From Williamsia faeni (lineage in GTDB: Bacteria > Actinomycetota > Actinomycetes > Mycobacteriales > Mycobacteriaceae), in the NCBI GenBank assembly GCA_003202005.1, contig QJJF01000003.1, positions 248,001-312,000 of the forward strand: a DNA stretch of 64,000 nt, given 5' to 3'. Each line of letters begins with the position of its first letter. The stretch's first letter is position 1. The notes under the pieces were generated by a model, which saw only the letters and a program-made list of their open reading frames with translations, did no database searches and was not told the DNA's origin. Below are positions 55,742-64,000 of this stretch, piece by piece. The translations under genes were made by a program, and so were the position numbers.

Positions 55742-57007
55742 TCAGCGGGGCCGGATCTGTCCGTTGCCCCAAGCGATCCATTTGGTGGACGTCAGTTCGG
55801 GGAGTCCCATCGGTCCGCGCGCGTGCAGCTTCTGAGTGGAGATACCGATCTCGGCTCCGAAACCGAACTGCTCGCCGTCGGTGAACGCCGTGGAGGCATT
55901 CACCATGACTGCCGCGGCATCGACCCGCTGGGTGAACTCGGTGGCCGCCGCGAGGTCGGCGGTGACGATCGCCTCGGTGTGGCTGGTGCCGTAGAGGTCG
56001 ATGTGGTCGATCGCTTCGTCGATGCCGGAGACGATCTTCACCGCGATGTCGAGCGTCAGATATTCGTCGGCCCAATCCTCTTCGGTGGCCGGGACCATGC
56101 CCGGCTCGTCACCGTGTATGACCACGCCGGCGCTCTGCAGCGCCTGGGTCAGTCGGGGCAAAGCGGTGTCGGCGATCGCCTGATCGATGAGGACGGTCTC
56201 GGCGGTGTTGCAGACGCTCGGCCGACGGGTCTTGGAGTTGAGGACCAGGTCCTCGGCCATGTCGAGGTCCGCTGCCGAGTGAATGTAGATGTGGCAGTTG
56301 CCGGTTCCGGTCTCGATGGTCGGCACTGTCGCGTTCTCGACGACGGCCTTGATCAGACCGGCGCCGCCGCGAGGGATCACCACATCGACGAGCCCGCGGG
56401 CCCGGATCAGGTGGGTGACGCTGGACCGGTCTTCTGACGGCAGCAACTGCACCGCGTCGGCCGGGAGTCCGGCGGCGGTCAGCACCTCACGCAGGATCCG
56501 GACGAGTTCGGCATTGGAGCTCGCCGCCGACGACGAGCCACGCAGCAGCGCCACATTGCCCGACTTGAGGGCGATTCCGAAGGCGTCGACGGTGACGTTG
56601 GGGCGGGCTTCGTAGACCATGCCGACAACACCGAGCGGTACCCGCACCTGCCGTAGCTGCATGCCGTTGGGCAACGTCTTGCCGGCGATCACGTCGCCGA
56701 TCGGGTCCGGGAGACCGGCGACCTGGCGCAGACCACTGACGATGCCGTCGATCCGGTCGACCGTCAGCCGCAATCTGTCGATCAGACTGACCTCGGTCCC
56801 GGCGGCCTCGGCCCGCGCGACGTCTTCGGCATTGGCAGCGAGGATCGCGTCGGACTGGGTCAGCAACGCCTCGGCGGCGTCGTTCAGAACCCGGTTCTTC
56901 TGGTCGGTGGTCAGGCCCGCGAGCACACGTGATGCGGCTTTTGCTGCGGTCGCCTGGGCGCGCACGATCTGTTCGACGTCGGCCGGAGTCGTGGTGGTGG
57001 CACTCAT
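55742..57007 (-). CDS. proA: Gamma-glutamyl phosphate reductase
   Basis: NADPH-dependent reduction of glutamyl-5-phosphate to the semialdehyde in proline synthesis. The 421-residue aldehyde-dehydrogenase-fold enzyme has [34 protein letters not shown], catalytic [14 protein letters not shown] (C266) and a C-terminal [15 protein letters not shown] block. proB is not in the window. It follows the crotonase gene on the same strand by 55 nt. Confidence 0.96.
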   Translation of the reverse strand: MSATTTTPADVEQIVRAQATAAKAASRVLAGLTTDQKNRVLNDAAEALLTQSDAILAANAEDVARAEAAGTEVSLIDRLRLTVDRIDGIVSGLRQVAGLPDPIGDVIAGKTLPNGMQLRQVRVPLGVVGMVYEARPNVTVDAFGIALKSGNVALLRGSSSAASSNAELVRILREVLTAAGLPADAVQLLPSEDRSSVTHLIRARGLVDVVIPRGGAGLIKAVVENATVPTIETGTGNCHIYIHSAADLDMAEDLVLNSKTRRPSVCNTAETVLIDQAIADTALPRLTQALQSAGVVIHGDEPGMVPATEEDWADEYLTLDIAVKIVSGIDEAIDHIDLYGTSHTEAIVTADLAAATEFTQRVDAAAVMVNASTAFTDGEQFGFGAEIGISTQKLHARGPMGLPELTSTKWIAWGNGQIRPR

Positions 57008-57062
57008 CTACCCAGAATAGGTGGTGATGAGATCGGCGTTCTCGCCGACCGACGCCCACCGC

Positions 57063-57845
57063 TCATCGCTCTTTGTCGAACGACCCGTGCCGGCCGGCTC
57101 CCCCGGCGAACCGGGTTGCCCCGTCGATCGTGTCGGCCGCCAGTGAGGTCAGGCCGTGGACGTACTCGTTGAGGATCGCGTCCTCCTCGTACAGCCCCTC
57201 CTGTTCGAGCACCGACAACCGGTCCTGCCGCATGCAGGTCTGCGGGAACGCGGCCAGTTCGTGCGCGAGCTGCTTGGCCGCCGGCACCGCTTCACCCTGT
57301 GGCACGACCCGGTTGACCAGACCCATGTGCGCGGCCTCCTCCGCGGACACCGCGCGTCCGGTGAGGATCAGGTCCATGGCACGCGACGTCCCGATCAGTT
57401 GCGGCAATCGCACGGTGCCGCCATCGATGAGCGGTACGCCCCAACGACGGCAGAACACCCCGAGAACGGCGTCCTCCTCCGCGATGCGGAGGTCCGCCCA
57501 CAACGCGAGCTCGAGGCCGCCCGCCACCGCGTGGCCGCTGATGGCCGCGATCACGGGCTTGGACAACCGCATTCGGGTCGGACCCATCGGACCATCACCC
57601 TCACCCGATATCCGATTCACGTTGTGCCCGGACGCCACCGCCTTGAGATCGGCACCGGCACAGAATGTTCCACCCTCGCCATGCAAGATCGCAACAGAGG
57701 CGCCGGGATCGTCATCGAACGCGCGGAAGGCGTCGGCCAGCGCTTGCGCGGTCCGACCGTCGACGGCGTTGCGCACCTCCGGGCGGTTGATGCTGATCGT
57801 GGTGACCGGACCGTCCCGATCCACGTTCACCAAAGTCGGTGTCAT
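57063..57845 (-). CDS. Enoyl-CoA hydratase/isomerase family protein
   Basis: A 260-residue crotonase-fold protein with VTTISINRPEVRNAVDGRTAQALADAF, the oxyanion-forming GGTFCAGADLKAVA and HAVAGGLELALWADLRIAEEDAVLG (first catalytic-type Glu). The second catalytic Glu position appears to be replaced: the segment reads LGVFCRRWGVPLIDGGTVRLP. The exact reaction is therefore unclear. ATG 57845 has GGAGG 10 nt upstream; the longer frame adds a Cys/His-rich stretch without family similarity. Divergent from the DyP gene. Confidence 0.85.
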   Translation of the reverse strand: MTPTLVNVDRDGPVTTISINRPEVRNAVDGRTAQALADAFRAFDDDPGASVAILHGEGGTFCAGADLKAVASGHNVNRISGEGDGPMGPTRMRLSKPVIAAISGHAVAGGLELALWADLRIAEEDAVLGVFCRRWGVPLIDGGTVRLPQLIGTSRAMDLILTGRAVSAEEAAHMGLVNRVVPQGEAVPAAKQLAHELAAFPQTCMRQDRLSVLEQEGLYEEDAILNEYVHGLTSLAADTIDGATRFAGGAGRHGSFDKER

Positions 57846-58121
57846 CTGCGCCCCACCTCCCGGGTCGGCTACTACCCCGAACCTAGCGCGCTGCACCATC
57901 TGCGGGCAGGCGTTTTCGTGCACTCGTTCGACCTCGTGCACCGATGCCTAGCAGGGATGTTCGGCTCATGACCGCCAGGCGCGGTGCCGCGGGCGAATCG
58001 TTGTGATGGTGCTGCCAACCCGTCCCGTGCCGAGAAACGCTAACGTGATTCGGACAGGTCTAACAGCAGGCGGAAGGTCACGATCATCAGCGGTTCCAAG
58101 GATCCGACACCGCAACCCATA

Positions 58122-59150
58122 TTGGCGCGGTTGCCGGAAGCAGCAATCTTCCTGGTTGCCACCGTCAACACAGACGCCGAAGAAGCGGTCTGGGACTTCC
58201 TTTCCGGTATCACCGGTCTCATCCGATCGGTCGCCTCCCGGGTTCCCGATTCCCGGCTTCGCTGTGTTGTCGGCATCGGGTCGGATGTCTGGGACCGGCT
58301 GTTCACCGGACCACGGCCGGCACGCTTGGCGCCCTTCATCGCCCTGCAGGGAGCCGTCCACACCGCCCCGGCCACCGACGGCGATCTGCTCTTCCACATC
58401 CGGGCCCGGACCATGGACGCCTGTTTCGAGATGGCCACCCAGATCACCAATGCGCTGCAGGGCGCAGTGACGGTGGTCGATGAGGTCCACGGATTCCGGT
58501 TGTTCGACATGCGCTCGATGGTGGGATTCGTCGACGGCACCGAGAATCCGGCTGGGCCGGCAGCCGAGCGGGCCGTGACCGTACGCCCGGACGACGATCC
58601 CGATTTTGCCGGTGGCAGCTACGTGCTGATCCAGAAGTATCTGCACAACATGACCGCATGGAACGCCGCCGGCACCGACGAACAGGAACGAGTCTTCGGA
58701 CGGACCAAGTGGGACAACATCGAAATGGACGACGACACCAAGCCGTCCAATTCGCACACCGCGCTGACGGTCATCGAGGACGACAACGGTGAGCAAGTCC
58801 AGATCATGCGCGACAACATGCCTTTCGGCCGGGTCGGCCAGGACGAGTTCGGGACCTACTTCCTCGGCTACTCGGCCGGACCCGAGGTCACTGATGAGAT
58901 GTTGCGCAACATGTTCATCGGCAAACCCGAGGGCAACTACGACCGGCTCCTCGACTTTTCCACTGCTGTCACCGGCAGCCGATACTTCGCGCCCACCATC
59001 GATTTTCTCGACGATCCGCCGGCCTTGCCGGCCGTCGACAATGAAACGAACGAACCCGAAACGATCACCACCGACGTCGACCCCAGCATGGGATCACTTC
59101 GGATCGGCGACCTCTCCCGGCGCCGGCAGTTGACCACGGAGGAAAAATGA
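58122..59150 (+). CDS. DyP-type peroxidase, encapsulin cargo
   Basis: Heme peroxidase of the DypB group, packaged inside encapsulin nanocompartments. Counting from the TTG at 58122, it shows GFVDGTEN (Asp138), proximal His in NSHTAL (H212), distal Arg and Asn in MRDNMPFG (R230, N232), with spacing close to Rhodococcus DypB. The last ~20 residues, SLRIGDLSRRR, form a cargo-loading peptide. The start is uncertain: conserved-looking TPQPIL lies just upstream, in frame, but no ATG/GTG/TTG precedes it. GGAAGG lies before GTC (58077) and ATC (58083). It overlaps the encapsulin start by 4 nt. Confidence 0.9.
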   Translation: MARLPEAAIFLVATVNTDAEEAVWDFLSGITGLIRSVASRVPDSRLRCVVGIGSDVWDRLFTGPRPARLAPFIALQGAVHTAPATDGDLLFHIRARTMDACFEMATQITNALQGAVTVVDEVHGFRLFDMRSMVGFVDGTENPAGPAAERAVTVRPDDDPDFAGGSYVLIQKYLHNMTAWNAAGTDEQERVFGRTKWDNIEMDDDTKPSNSHTALTVIEDDNGEQVQIMRDNMPFGRVGQDEFGTYFLGYSAGPEVTDEMLRNMFIGKPEGNYDRLLDFSTAVTGSRYFAPTIDFLDDPPALPAVDNETNEPETITTDVDPSMGSLRIGDLSRRRQLTTEEK

Positions 59151-59953
59151 ACAACCTGCACCGCGAACTCGCACCCATCTCGTCTGCAGCATGGGAGGCG
59201 ATCGAGGAAGAGGCGACCCGTACGTTCAAGCGCAACAGCGCAGGTCGTCGACTGGTCGACGTCAACGGTCCGCACGGGTTGGAGCTCGCAGCGGTCACCA
59301 CCGGTCGTCGCTTGCCGATCGACGCACCTCGGCCCGGTATCGAGGCCAGCGCCCGCACGTCGCAGCAGCTCGTCGAGTTCAAGGTTCCGTTCACAGTCAG
59401 CCGCCAGGCTGTCGACGACGTCGACCGCGGCGCACAGGACTCCGACTGGGATCCGGTCATCGAAGCCGCCCGCAGCCTCGCGCAGGCCGAGGACCGCGCC
59501 ATCTTCGAAGGCTATGCGGCAGCCGGTATCTCAGGCATCCGCAGTCAGTCCCCCGGCGATCCGGTCAAGCTCCCCAGCGACGTTCGCGAGTACCCCGAGG
59601 CCATCAGCCAGGCGCTGAGCCGTCTTCGCCTGTCGTCGATGAACGGTCCCTACTCGCTCGCATTGGGCGCCGACGTGTGGCTCAAGGTCAATGAGACCTC
59701 CAACCATGGCTACCCGATCATCCAGCACCTGCAGCGTCTGATCGACGGTGACATCGTGTGGGCTCCGGCAATCGACTCGGCCTTCCTGCTGAGCACCCGC
59801 GGCGGCGACTTCGATCTCACCATCGGACAAGACGTTTCGATCGGCTACGACTCCCACGACGCCACCGGCGTCAACCTGTACTTCCAGGAGTCCTTCACCT
59901 TCCTCGTCTACACCGGCGAAGCAGCGGTCCCCTTCGTGACCACCGGAGCCTGA
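59147..59953 (+). CDS. Family 1 encapsulin shell protein
   Basis: HK97-fold shell protein that self-assembles into a nanocompartment loading the DyP peroxidase. The 268-residue protein (MNNLHRELAPISSAAWEAIEEEATRTFKR...) has the linocin/encapsulin N-terminal arm, LELAAVTTGRR, the AIFEGYAAAGISGI E-loop-like region and the C-terminal DVSIGYDSHDATGVNLYFQESFTFLVYTGEAAV strands. ATGA overlap with the DyP gene supports fixed stoichiometry. No other phage genes are near. The stop codon is the first base triplet of repeat array C. Confidence 0.95.
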   Translation: MNNLHRELAPISSAAWEAIEEEATRTFKRNSAGRRLVDVNGPHGLELAAVTTGRRLPIDAPRPGIEASARTSQQLVEFKVPFTVSRQAVDDVDRGAQDSDWDPVIEAARSLAQAEDRAIFEGYAAAGISGIRSQSPGDPVKLPSDVREYPEAISQALSRLRLSSMNGPYSLALGADVWLKVNETSNHGYPIIQHLQRLIDGDIVWAPAIDSAFLLSTRGGDFDLTIGQDVSIGYDSHDATGVNLYFQESFTFLVYTGEAAVPFVTTGA

Positions 59954-60056
59954 TCGGCACGCTCGCAGGCGATTTGGGCACGCTCGACGGGGATTTCGGC
60001 ACGCTCAACGGAATCCGTTGACCGTGCCGAAATAACCGTTGAGTGTGCCTTAAATG
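59951..60056. repeat. Intergenic 21-bp repeat array, site C
   Basis: Three inverted units (a 19-bp one at 59951-59969, then 59970-59990 and 59991-60011), a 3-nt gap, then two direct units (60015-60035, 60036-60056). Core CCGTTGAGCGTGCC or CCGTCGAGCGTGCC. The first unit includes the encapsulin stop codon, and the array ends 8 nt before the stop of the convergent nuclease gene. Same family as sites A and B. Confidence 0.88.
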
Positions 60057-60064
60057 CACGCACA

Positions 60065-60733
60065 TCAGCAGCGACGCAAGGCCGACTGCAATACCGGCAC
60101 CGACGGGGCATCCAGGTAGAGCCCATAGGTACGCATCACCACCACGAATTGCGCCGCGTATTGGCAATGAAATCCTTTGTTCGCCGGCATCCACTGCGAC
60201 GGCTGTTTGTCGCTTTTGTCCTGGTTGGCATCGCCATCGACCGCTACGAGGTTCGCGGGATCGTTGGCAAAACGTTGCCGCACAGCAGGATTCCACAACC
60301 GCGCACCCATGTCCCAGGCAAACGACAGCGGGACGATGTGGTCGATCTGGACTTTGGCACCGGTCCCCTGTCCGCGTCGAAAGGTGATCCAGGCGCCGCT
60401 GTACGGGCTACGAAACTCACCTGTCGCCACTGCCCGGGCACAGCTGTCGACCGCCACGAACGTCTTGTCTCTCAGATCGCGATCGAGGATGTCGTTGCGG
60501 GTGTCACACCCGTTGCCCGAGCCGCCGGCATCGGTGGCGTCGGTCCAGGCCGCACCAAATGCGCTGCGGTCATAGTCGGGCGGATCCGGCCGGGCGGCGA
60601 GCGCCGGAATGAGCGCCAGTTCACCGAGCAGCCGCTGCGCATCGGGTGAAATGTCGGGCGGACGGTTGATCGCGACGCCGACACCGGCCACCACCACAGC
60701 AGAGATTGCAAACGCGATCAGCCCGGCCCACAC
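60065..60733 (-). CDS. HNH (DUF1524-type) nuclease with N-terminal membrane anchor/signal
   Basis: A 222-residue predicted extracytoplasmic nuclease. The N-terminus MWAGLIAFAISAVVVAGVGVAIN is a signal-anchor-like helix. The HNH/DUF1524 domain shows the Asp-His motif in VQIDHIVPLSFAWDMGARLW and a partner NDPANLVAVDGDANQDKSDKQPSQWMP, similar to GmrSD-type and secreted actinobacterial nucleases. The GTG at 60733 is chosen; the open frame upstream is a recG shadow. It follows recG with 22 nt between them. Cysteines in NGCDTRNDI and ADSCARAV-like segments may form a disulfide. Confidence 0.8.
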   Translation of the reverse strand: MWAGLIAFAISAVVVAGVGVAINRPPDISPDAQRLLGELALIPALAARPDPPDYDRSAFGAAWTDATDAGGSGNGCDTRNDILDRDLRDKTFVAVDSCARAVATGEFRSPYSGAWITFRRGQGTGAKVQIDHIVPLSFAWDMGARLWNPAVRQRFANDPANLVAVDGDANQDKSDKQPSQWMPANKGFHCQYAAQFVVVMRTYGLYLDAPSVPVLQSALRRC

Positions 60734-60755
60734 GCGAACCGGGAGCCGACCCCCG

Positions 60756-63056
60756 CTAGGACTTGTCCAAGAACGCCAACCGGACCGGCCCCAGGATCGA
60801 ATCGACCAGTGCCGCCATCGGTTTGTGTTCCACCAGGGTGAGGTCGGCGCTGACGACCGCGTCGGCCATCGCCCTGGTGTCATCGATGAGGTCGGCGTCG
60901 GTGAGTAGCGAGAGGAACCGGAGCGAGGACGTCTCACCGGACTGGAGCGAGCCAAGCAGATCACCCTCCCTCCGCTGAGCCAGATCCACGAGCGACAATT
61001 CGAACCCGTCATTGGACGCAGCAACGGCACGCAACCGTTCCATCGCCGGAGACATATCCGCCGCTCCGCTCATCAGCAGGCACAGGCCCGGGAGCCCACC
61101 ACGACCGACACGACCACGCAGCTGGTGCAGCTGGCTGACACCGAACCGCTCGGCATCGACGATCACCATCGTCGTGGCGTTCGGCACGTCGACACCGACC
61201 TCGATCACAGTGGTCGACACCAGGATGTCGATGTTGCCGGCGGTGAAATCGGCCATCACCTGAGCTTTGTCGTCGGCGTGAAGCCGCCCGTGCAGCAACT
61301 CGATTCGATGTTTGCCCAGCGGGCCCGTCGACAACGTCGTGAACATGTCGACCGCCGCGACGGCCGGCTCCCCGCCCGCCTCAGCAGACTTCTGCGCCGA
61401 CTTCTGGCCGGCCGCAGTACCGTCGTCCCCGATCCGGGCACACACAACATAAACCTGCCGGCCGGCCTGTACTTCCTCGTCGACACGCTCCCAGGTGCGC
61501 TGCACCCAGGACGCCTTGCCCTTGGGCACCACGCTGGTGGTGATCGGCTGCCTACCCCGCGGCAGTTCCTTCAATGTCGACGTCTCCAGATCGCCGAAGA
61601 CGGTCATCGCCACCGTGCGCGGAATCGGGGTCGCGGTCATGACCAGCAGATGCGGAACCACATCGTCGCGGCCCCGCGACCGGAGCGTATCCCGTTGTTC
61701 CACGCCGAATCTGTGCTGCTCGTCGACAACCACGAATCCGAGGTTGAAGAAGTCGACATGCTCCTGGAGCAACGCGTGCGTGCCGATCAGAATGCCCACC
61801 TGCCCGGTGACCGTCTCGAGAAGTGCGGTGCGCTTGGCGGCGGTTTTCATCGACCCGGTGATGAGGGCGATACGCGTGGCACCCTCCTCCCCTTCGAGTT
61901 CGCCCTCTTTGGCCAGCCCGCCGAGCATGTTCTGAAGTGTCCGGAAATGCTGCGCGGCAAGTACTTCGGTGGGGGCGAGCAACGCACACTGATACCCGTT
62001 GTCGATGACGCGGAGCATACTGAGCAATGCCACCAGGGTCTTTCCCGATCCGACCTCACCTTGCAGAAGCCGGCTCATCGGCGCGACCTTGGTCAGACCG
62101 GCCGATTCGGGACGCGCCATGTCCGCGGTGATCTCTTCGATGACTTCGTTCTGTCCGTCGGTGAGCGTGAACGGCAGGCGCTCGGTGAATCTGTCTTCGA
62201 GACCACCGGCGACGTGCGGACAGGACGGTGCTTCGGCGCCCCGGTCGACATACCTGCGTTGCGCCAGCGCCAGCTGCAATGCCAGGGCCTCGTCGAACTT
62301 CAGGCGCGCCGACGCCTGATCGATGTCGTATTGCCCCTCGGGAACGTGGATCTTGCGGATCGCGGCGTCGGCGCCGATCAGACCCCGTGCCTCGCGCTCG
62401 GCCTCGGGCAGCGGATCCTCGATGGGATCAAGCCATCCCAGCACCGCCCGCACGCACTGCCAGATGGTCCAGGCCTGCAGCTTCGCGGTAGCCCGATAGA
62501 CGGGAATCACGTCGCGCACGAACTCCGAGAAATCGATTGTGCGGTCGGTGTTCTCACCGCCGCCACCGGCGTCCGTCGCCAATGCCTTTGCGATGCCCTG
62601 CATCAGAGCCGAACCCACCGCGTCGTCCGCCTCGATCGACGTGCCGTCTTCCGGCAGCCTCAGCCAATTGGGGTGTGTCAGTTGCATCTCGTTGTTGAAA
62701 TACTTCACCTGACCGGCCATCATCACCCGAGAGCCCTTCGGGAGCTTCGAGGCAATCCACGGCGAATTGAAGAATGTCACCGAGATCCGGGCATTCCCGT
62801 CGAAGACAACAACTTTCGTCAACTTGGTTCGCGAGTTCCGGGCCTGGACGGTCCTGCATTCCTCGACCCGGGCCACCACCGTCAGCCGTTCACCGGCTTC
62901 CGGTTTGCGCTCACCGGAGAGGTCACCCTGCTTGACGTAGCGGTCCGGCACATACCGCAACAGTTCGCCAACGGTGTGCACGTTGATCTGCTCGGCAAGC
63001 AGATCCGCCGCCTTGGCTCCCAGAACCACATCGAGCGACTCAGACAATGCCACCAC
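60756..63056 (-). CDS. recG: ATP-dependent DNA helicase RecG
   Basis: Branch-migration helicase that processes stalled forks and Holliday junctions. The 766-residue protein has an N-terminal wedge domain (ARISVTFFNSPWIASKLPKG). The SF2 helicase core carries SRLLQGEVGSGKTLVALLSM (motif I), VVVDEQHRFGVEQRDTLR (DEQH box), VMTATPIPRTVAMTVFGD (motif III), and STTVIEVGVDVPNATTMVIVDAERFGVSQLHQLRGRVGRG (motifs V-VI). It is 2 nt downstream of the DAK2 gene. Confidence 0.96.
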   Translation of the reverse strand: MVALSESLDVVLGAKAADLLAEQINVHTVGELLRYVPDRYVKQGDLSGERKPEAGERLTVVARVEECRTVQARNSRTKLTKVVVFDGNARISVTFFNSPWIASKLPKGSRVMMAGQVKYFNNEMQLTHPNWLRLPEDGTSIEADDAVGSALMQGIAKALATDAGGGGENTDRTIDFSEFVRDVIPVYRATAKLQAWTIWQCVRAVLGWLDPIEDPLPEAEREARGLIGADAAIRKIHVPEGQYDIDQASARLKFDEALALQLALAQRRYVDRGAEAPSCPHVAGGLEDRFTERLPFTLTDGQNEVIEEITADMARPESAGLTKVAPMSRLLQGEVGSGKTLVALLSMLRVIDNGYQCALLAPTEVLAAQHFRTLQNMLGGLAKEGELEGEEGATRIALITGSMKTAAKRTALLETVTGQVGILIGTHALLQEHVDFFNLGFVVVDEQHRFGVEQRDTLRSRGRDDVVPHLLVMTATPIPRTVAMTVFGDLETSTLKELPRGRQPITTSVVPKGKASWVQRTWERVDEEVQAGRQVYVVCARIGDDGTAAGQKSAQKSAEAGGEPAVAAVDMFTTLSTGPLGKHRIELLHGRLHADDKAQVMADFTAGNIDILVSTTVIEVGVDVPNATTMVIVDAERFGVSQLHQLRGRVGRGGLPGLCLLMSGAADMSPAMERLRAVAASNDGFELSLVDLAQRREGDLLGSLQSGETSSLRFLSLLTDADLIDDTRAMADAVVSADLTLVEHKPMAALVDSILGPVRLAFLDKS

Positions 63057-63058
63057 TG

Positions 63059-64000
63059 CTATTCGACTCCCACCTGAAGCAGTTCGCCCACCTGCCCGCC
63101 CGGAAAGCTCACGAACTCGACTCCGGGGTGGTGGGTGTTCACATGATGTTCGAGTTGCTCGAGCACCTCGGGCTCGAGATTGCGCCCGGCGAGCACACTG
63201 ACCATCTCACCACCGGTGCTGAGTAGCAGATCAACCAAACCTGCTGCCGCGCCGATGATCTCGGGATGGATCACCAGGACACCATCGCCGATGAGCCCCA
63301 GGTGATCACCGGGCTCGCAGGTACCGGCAAATGTCAGGGTTCGCTCGGTGGCCGTGACCACCGCGCCGAACCGGGTGGCGGCAGCGGCATCGGCCATCGC
63401 GTACGCGTCGTCGTCGGGCAGTTCGCTGGGGTCGTGCACGGCCATCGCCGCCAGACTCTGCACCATCGAACCGCCGGGCAGGATCACCACCGAACGCTCG
63501 CGAGAACGCGCTGCCGCGGCGACAGCAACGAGGTCCGGGGCCGGCAACGCGCCGTTACCCATCAAGATCACATGTGCACTGTCGACATCGATGATCGCCT
63601 TGGCCAGCACCTCGGCATCCAGCTCGCCGGCCCCACCGGCATCGGCCCGGACCACCACCGCGCCTTCCTGCTCGAACAGCTCCGCGGCCTCGTCGCCCGT
63701 GACAACGGCAATCACCGCACGCTTGCGACGCGGCGGGCGCGGGGCTTTGTCCCCTTGTCCCCGATACGAGTCGAGGAGAAAACAGCTGATCCTGATGTCG
63801 CTCACCCGGCCGAGCGCCACGCCGGCCTCGACCGCGGCGCCGGGCTCGCAGGTGTGGACGTGGATGGAAAAGCGTTCGCCGGCACCGTCATCCGCGCTGT
63901 CCCCGACGATCACCACGGCATCGCCTAGTTCGCCGAGGTTGGTACGCAGCGTCGAGATCTGATCGGGGGCGGCACCGCCCAGCAGGTACATCACCTCGAA
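63059..64000 (-). CDS. DAK2-domain protein, C-terminal part (FakA/YloV-like; 5' end beyond window)
   Basis: The visible 313 residues (EVMYLLGGAAPDQISTLRTNLGELGDAVVIVGD...) match the C-terminal DegV-like half of DAK2/YloV proteins, the fatty-acid kinase family that works with DegV-type lipid binders such as the protein at 50001-50849. Motifs include FSIHVHTCEPGAAVEAGVALG and VTGDEAAELFEQEGAVVV. The catalytic DAK2 N-terminal domain lies outside the window, so activity is inferred. It is immediately upstream of recG, as in mycobacteria (Rv2974c-Rv2973c, from memory). Confidence 0.85.
   Translation of the reverse strand, partial: FEVMYLLGGAAPDQISTLRTNLGELGDAVVIVGDSADDGAGERFSIHVHTCEPGAAVEAGVALGRVSDIRISCFLLDSYRGQGDKAPRPPRRKRAVIAVVTGDEAAELFEQEGAVVVRADAGGAGELDAEVLAKAIIDVDSAHVILMGNGALPAPDLVAVAAAARSRERSVVILPGGSMVQSLAAMAVHDPSELPDDDAYAMADAAAATRFGAVVTATERTLTFAGTCEPGDHLGLIGDGVLVIHPEIIGAAAGLVDLLLSTGGEMVSVLAGRNLEPEVLEQLEHHVNTHHPGVEFVSFPGGQVGELLQVGVE

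Noticed and set aside
59147-59953. Encapsulin as part of a prophage (HK97 capsid fold)
   Set aside because: It is fused operonically to its DyP cargo, with no portal, terminase, protease or tail genes nearby.
60065-61030. A 321-codon start for the HNH nuclease
   Set aside because: The first ~99 codons lie inside recG in another frame and are Trp/Arg/Ser-rich. The signal-anchor helix begins right after GTG 60733.

Overview
The window looks like a chromosomal segment of a high-GC actinobacterium of the Mycobacteriales. A Gordonia-like genome is my best guess, but the genus is inferred from memory of gene order and was not searched. Gene order follows the Mycobacterium tuberculosis block from dnaG/dgt (Rv2343c region) to proA (Rv2427c): dnaG-dgt, glyS, smtB-zur, uppS-recO, era-ybeY-phoH, rsmE-dnaJ2-hrcA, hemW, sirA-cysH, cysA/W/T-subI, the GH15 enzyme, lepA, the transglutaminase/alpha-E/ATP-grasp trio, rpsT, holA-comEC-comEA, degV-octT-gpgP-rsfS-nadD, and a VWA/MoxR pair next to proA. 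octT and gpgP belong to mycobacterial methylglucose lipopolysaccharide synthesis. No prophage, insertion sequence or CRISPR array was seen.

Region 1 (1-22 kb) is mostly housekeeping on the minus strand: a partial glycosyltransferase, tRNA-Asn, primase, dGTPase, a cold-shock protein with an unusual tail, glycyl-tRNA synthetase, decaprenyl diphosphate synthase, RecO, Era, a CNNM protein, YbeY, PhoH, RsmE, DnaJ, HrcA and HemW. The zinc-responsive smtB-zur pair lies on the plus strand. Genes are tightly packed, with many 4- to 8-nt stop/start overlaps.

Region 2 (22-35 kb) is an assimilatory sulfur block. A plus-strand operon runs nirA(sirA)-cysH-cysD-cysN-sirohydrochlorin chelatase: sulfate is activated to APS, APS is reduced to sulfite, sulfite to sulfide, and the chelatase supplies siroheme. 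A minus-strand operon encodes sulfate uptake (subI-cysT-cysW-cysA). Each operon is preceded by a tiny open reading frame ending in a near-identical Ala-Leu-Cys-Arg tail. In both, the start codon lies 7 nt after a -10-like element, so both are probably leaderless cysteine-sensing leader peptides. A TetR regulator and an alpha/beta hydrolase, separated by a tandem operator, sit between the two operons.

Region 3 (34-58 kb) holds two tiny membrane proteins, a GH15 glycosidase (trehalase candidate), an M3 peptidase, LepA, an orphan PemK/MazF-like protein, the transglutaminase trio, rpsT, holA and the competence genes, the octT-gpgP cluster, a VWA/MoxR pair, ProA and a crotonase.

Region 4 (58-64 kb) has a DyP peroxidase with an encapsulin-targeting tail directly followed by encapsulin (a nanocompartment operon), an HNH nuclease, RecG and the end of a DAK2-domain protein.

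The most unusual non-coding feature is a family of intergenic arrays built from a 21-bp unit with core CCGTCGAGCGTGCC. It occurs at three separate convergent gene junctions (8.6, 36.8 and 60.0 kb). Each array fills the gap from one stop codon to the other and contains units in both orientations, so transcripts from either strand could fold into a long hairpin. A different 28-bp-stem hairpin occupies another convergent junction at 30.2 kb.
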